Below, in pieces: positions 61,561-64,000 of a DNA stretch of 64,000 nt (position 1 is the stretch's first letter; each line of letters starts with the position of its first letter). The DNA is taken from positions 1,612,001 through 1,676,000 of the forward strand of contig CAWJKY010000003.1 of the NCBI GenBank assembly GCA_963843565.1. Direction: 5' to 3'. This DNA comes from DASZQY01 sp963843565. GTDB lineage: Bacteria; Pseudomonadota; Alphaproteobacteria; Rhizobiales; Kaistiaceae. The notes beneath the pieces are model-generated. The model saw only the letters and a list, made by a program, of their open reading frames with translations, did no database searches and had not been told where the DNA came from. A program made the position numbers and the translations under genes.

Positions 61561-63780
61561 TCAGGCGGCCTTGCGGGCGGCGGGCGGGGGAAAGCGGCCG
61601 TAGAAGGTCTCGCCGTTGCGGGCCATCTCGCGGAGCAGGCGATTCGGCTTGAAGCGCGGGCCGTGGGTCTTTGCCAGGCGATCGCAGCGCTTGACGAAGG
61701 CCGCGACGCCCATGATGTCGATGTAGGAGAGCGTGCCGCCGGAGAAGGGCGCGAAGCCGAAGCCGAGAATCGATCCGACGTCGGCCTCGCGGACATCGGT
61801 AAGGACGCCCTCGGCGAAGCAGCGGGCGGTCTCCAGCGCCTGGGTGACGAGCAGGCGGGTCTTCAACTCGGCGAAGGGAAGCGAATCGGGGTCGGCGACC
61901 GGCGAATTGAGCTCGGCGAGGCCGGGCCAAAGGCGCTTCTTGTCGCGGGGATTGTCGGGATAGTCGTAGAAGCCCTTGCGGTTCTTGCGGCCGAAGCGGC
62001 CGCGCTTCTCGACCATCTCGGAGATCAGCGCATAGGGCGCGGCGGGAACGGCATCGTCGCCGAGATCGGCGCGGGCGGCGTTCATGATCTTCAGCGAGAG
62101 GTCGAGGGCGACTTCGTCGTTGAGCGACAGCGGGCCGACGGGCATGCCGGCCATCTTGCCGGCGTTCTCGATCATGGCCGCCGGCACGCCTTCGATGAGC
62201 ATGCGGTGGCCCTCGCCGATGTAGGTCTCGACGACGCGCGAGGTGTAGAAGCCGCGTGAGTCGTTGACGACGATCGGCGTCTTGCGGATAGCGCGGATGA
62301 AATCGAGCGCGTGGGCGAGCGCGACGTCGCCGGTCTTCTTGCCGAGGATGACCTCGACCAGCATCATGCGGGCGACCGGCGAGAAGAAGTGGATGCCGAT
62401 GAAATCCTTGGGTCGTCCGGTCGAACCGGCGAGCGAGGTGATCGGCAGCGTCGAGGTGTTGGAGGCGAGGATGGTGTCCTTGCCGATCGCCGCGGAGATG
62501 CGGCGGAGCACGTCGTCCTTGACGGCGCGGTCCTCGAAGACCGCCTCGATGACCAGATCGGCGTTGCCAAGCGTTGCGAAATCGGCGCCGGTGGATATTC
62601 GGGCGAGCGCGGCATCGGCGTCCGCCACCTTCATGCGGCCGCGGGACACCTGCTTGGCGTAGGCGGCCTCGACGGTCGCCCGGCCGTTGGCGGCGGCCTC
62701 GTCGTCACGGTCGAGAAGAACGACGTCGATGCCGGCGCGGGCCGCGACCTCGGCGATGCCGGCGCCCATGAAGCCGGCACCGACGATGCCGAGCTTGCGG
62801 ATGGTCGCGACCGGGACGGCGGCCGGGCGGCGGGCACCCTTGTTCAACTCCTGCATGGACAGGAACAGGGAGCGGATCATCGCACCCGATTCCCTGGTGC
62901 GGGTGACGTTGATGAAGTAGCGCCCTTCGATCTGGAGCGCGGTATCGAAGGGGACCTGAAGCCCCTCGACGAACGCCTTCAGCGTGTTGCGCTGGCCGGG
63001 ATAATTGTCGTGGGTCTCGCGGCGATAGAGGGCGGTGGCGGCGGGGAAGAGATTGTAGCCGGCGGGCGAATGAACCTTGCCGCCGGGGAGCTTGTAGTCC
63101 TTCTCGTCCCACGGCTGGACGGTTCGCGGGCTTTCCTTCAGCCACGCCTTCGCGGCGTCGATCAGCTCGCCGCGCGGGACGACCTTGTCGACCAGCTTCA
63201 TCTTGAGGGCGCGCTCCGGCGACAACTGCTCGCCGCGGAGCAGCATTTGCAGCGCCTCCTGCGGATTGGCGAGGCGGCCGACGCGCACCGAGCCCCCTGC
63301 CCCGGGCATCAGGCCGACACGGACCTCGGGCAGGCCGAGCTTGGCCTTCGCATCATCGACGACGATGCGCGCGTTGCAGGCGAGCGCCCACTCGAAGGCG
63401 CCACCGACGCAGGTGCCGTTGATGGCGGCGACCTTCGGTTTGGGGACCTTCTCCCAGATGCGGAAGAGACGGCCGAGGCGGATGCCCTGATCGAACAGGC
63501 GCTCGATACCGGCCTCGGGCCCCCCCTCCTTCTCCGCTTCCGCGGCGGCGGCAAGCAGCGTCTCCAGCATGGACAGATCGGCGCCGCCGGAGAAGGCCTC
63601 CTTGCCGGAGGCAAGGATGACGCCATGAATCGCGTCGTTGGAGGCGATCTCGCTGGTGAGCGCCTCGATCTCGTCCATGGTCGTCTGGTCGATGACGTTC
63701 ATGGAGCGGCCGGGCATGTCCCAGGTGATGAGGGCGATGCCGTCGGCGCCGGTGGCGAGGGTGAAGTTGCGGTAGGTCAC
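61561..63780 (-). CDS. Enoyl-CoA hydratase / 3-hydroxyacyl-CoA dehydrogenase (FadB/FadJ-type)
   Basis: 739 residues starting with GTG at 63780 (AGGGG 10 bp upstream). The N-terminal crotonase domain (about 1-200) has catalytic glutamates E130 (GGAFEWALACN) and E152 (GLPEVRVGLMPG). The NAD-binding dehydrogenase domain follows (about 325-505), with GIVGAGFMGAGIAE and the catalytic His in GIHFFSPVARM, then C-terminal dimerisation domains (RGFYTSRVVETYIGEG onward). It performs the two middle steps of fatty-acid beta-oxidation. The thiolase gene ends 170 bp upstream on the same strand, forming the usual fadA-fadB pair; two repeat elements lie between. Confidence 0.93.
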   Translation of the reverse strand: MTYRNFTLATGADGIALITWDMPGRSMNVIDQTTMDEIEALTSEIASNDAIHGVILASGKEAFSGGADLSMLETLLAAAAEAEKEGGPEAGIERLFDQGIRLGRLFRIWEKVPKPKVAAINGTCVGGAFEWALACNARIVVDDAKAKLGLPEVRVGLMPGAGGSVRVGRLANPQEALQMLLRGEQLSPERALKMKLVDKVVPRGELIDAAKAWLKESPRTVQPWDEKDYKLPGGKVHSPAGYNLFPAATALYRRETHDNYPGQRNTLKAFVEGLQVPFDTALQIEGRYFINVTRTRESGAMIRSLFLSMQELNKGARRPAAVPVATIRKLGIVGAGFMGAGIAEVAARAGIDVVLLDRDDEAAANGRATVEAAYAKQVSRGRMKVADADAALARISTGADFATLGNADLVIEAVFEDRAVKDDVLRRISAAIGKDTILASNTSTLPITSLAGSTGRPKDFIGIHFFSPVARMMLVEVILGKKTGDVALAHALDFIRAIRKTPIVVNDSRGFYTSRVVETYIGEGHRMLIEGVPAAMIENAGKMAGMPVGPLSLNDEVALDLSLKIMNAARADLGDDAVPAAPYALISEMVEKRGRFGRKNRKGFYDYPDNPRDKKRLWPGLAELNSPVADPDSLPFAELKTRLLVTQALETARCFAEGVLTDVREADVGSILGFGFAPFSGGTLSYIDIMGVAAFVKRCDRLAKTHGPRFKPNRLLREMARNGETFYGRFPPPAARKAA

Positions 63781-63789
63781 TTTTGTTGT

Positions 63790-63826
63790 ACCCCTCTGCC
63801 CCACCCTCTCCCACAAGGGGAGAGGG
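63790..63826. repeat. GC-rich intergenic hairpin repeat, related type
   Basis: CCCTCTCCC/GGGAGAGGG (63804-63812 with 63818-63826) just before the fadB-like start. It resembles widespread alphaproteobacterial intergenic palindromes but differs from the two-hairpin family. Confidence 0.5.
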
Positions 63827-63868
63827 AGCGCGTCGCGTGGTTTCGATGCGGTGCGAGCCAGACAACAC

Positions 63869-63922
63869 CCCCTCCCGAAATCGCTTCGCGATTTCGACCT
63901 CCCCTCAAGGGGGAGGTTCGGC
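63869..63922. repeat. Two-hairpin intergenic repeat, copy 3
   Basis: Perfect 9-bp stem CGAAATCGC/GCGATTTCG around TTC (63876-63884 with 63888-63896), followed by ACCTCCCC and GGGGAGGT. The flanking CCCTCCC and the second hairpin match copy 1 at 32455 almost exactly. Confidence 0.7.
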
Positions 63923-63949
63923 GTTGTGCCCTTGAGCGCTGCTGCATGC

Positions 63950-64000
63950 TCATACCCGCTCGATGATGGTGGCGGTGCCCATGCCGGCGCCGATGCAGAG
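63950..64000 (-). CDS. Acetyl-CoA acyltransferase (thiolase), C-terminal fragment
   Basis: The last 16 codons and stop of a minus-strand gene cut by the right edge. They read LCIGAGMGTATIIERV, the standard thiolase C-terminus including the catalytic CIG-G-MG motif, whose Cys acts as the base. It is the partner of the downstream FadB/FadJ-type protein. Confidence 0.9.
   Translation of the reverse strand, partial: LCIGAGMGTATIIERV

Noticed and set aside
32455..63922. CRISPR array from the repeated palindromes
   Set aside because: The copies are single and kilobases apart, with no regular spacers and no cas genes.

Overview
The window reads as a chromosomal segment of a GC-rich alphaproteobacterium, most likely of the order Hyphomicrobiales (Rhizobiales). 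This is an inference from gene content: a C4-pathway 5-aminolevulinate synthase, UPF0262 and DUF2948 proteins packed around hisD and murA, a class I lysyl-tRNA synthetase, and many ABC uptake systems. No rRNA, insertion sequence, integrase or CRISPR array was found. Three tRNA genes (Phe-GAA, Thr-GGT, Gly-CCC) are present.

Layout. (1) 1-7012, plus strand: the end of a sugar-binding protein, then permease and ATPase of a ribose/xylose-type ABC importer. These run through 4-bp overlaps into a di-haem c-type oxidoreductase, an FG-GAP/ASPIC-UnbV propeller protein and a creatinase/M24-fold protein that lacks two metal-binding aspartates. This is the most unusual operon in the window. (2) 7058-14714, minus strand: a carbohydrate-use locus with LacI regulator, binding protein, two permeases, a family 2 glycoside hydrolase and an ATPase. 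(3) 15106-25674: a catabolic island with a LysR regulator, a hotdog thioesterase, a polyamine-type ABC importer, a class III aminotransferase, a beta-keto acid cleavage enzyme (BKACE), an acetylpolyamine-amidohydrolase-like deacetylase, RidA and a DadA-like FAD oxidoreductase. Together they suggest import and complete breakdown of an (acetylated) amine.

(4) 25697-32394: housekeeping block with tRNA-Phe, hydrolase, yacG, maf, infA, UPF0262, hisD, DUF2948, an APH(6)-type kinase and murA. (5) 32596-36911: cell-surface glycan genes (epimerase, large GT4/RgpF glycosyltransferase, FkbM methyltransferase), then tRNA-Thr and a non-coding stretch holding a 32-bp inverted-repeat unit flanked by 8-bp direct repeats. 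(6) 37524-50594: lipoprotein, lytic transglycosylase, hemA with an upstream FNR/FixK-like box, AbrB-type membrane protein, aminotransferase, mscL, a two-part sodium:solute symporter, proline iminopeptidase, pyrD, a MATE exporter and tRNA-Gly.

(7) 50842-57863: small secreted proteins, a copper-efflux module (SHOCT protein, CopA with two YHS domains, divergent CsoR with a clear palindromic operator), a beta-gamma-crystallin-like secreted protein, a membrane GT2 and an amino-acid-type binding protein. (8) 57944-64000: TerB-like protein, class I LysRS, a degenerate nuclease-like secreted protein, an S24/CI-type regulator, a FadB/FadJ-type trifunctional protein and the end of a thiolase. The last two form a beta-oxidation pair.

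Recurrent non-coding features: each of three binding-protein genes (ending at 213, 12306 and 19485) is followed by a strong GC hairpin before the next transporter gene. Three copies of a two-hairpin intergenic repeat lie at 32455, 57881 and 63869, with a related hairpin at 63790.
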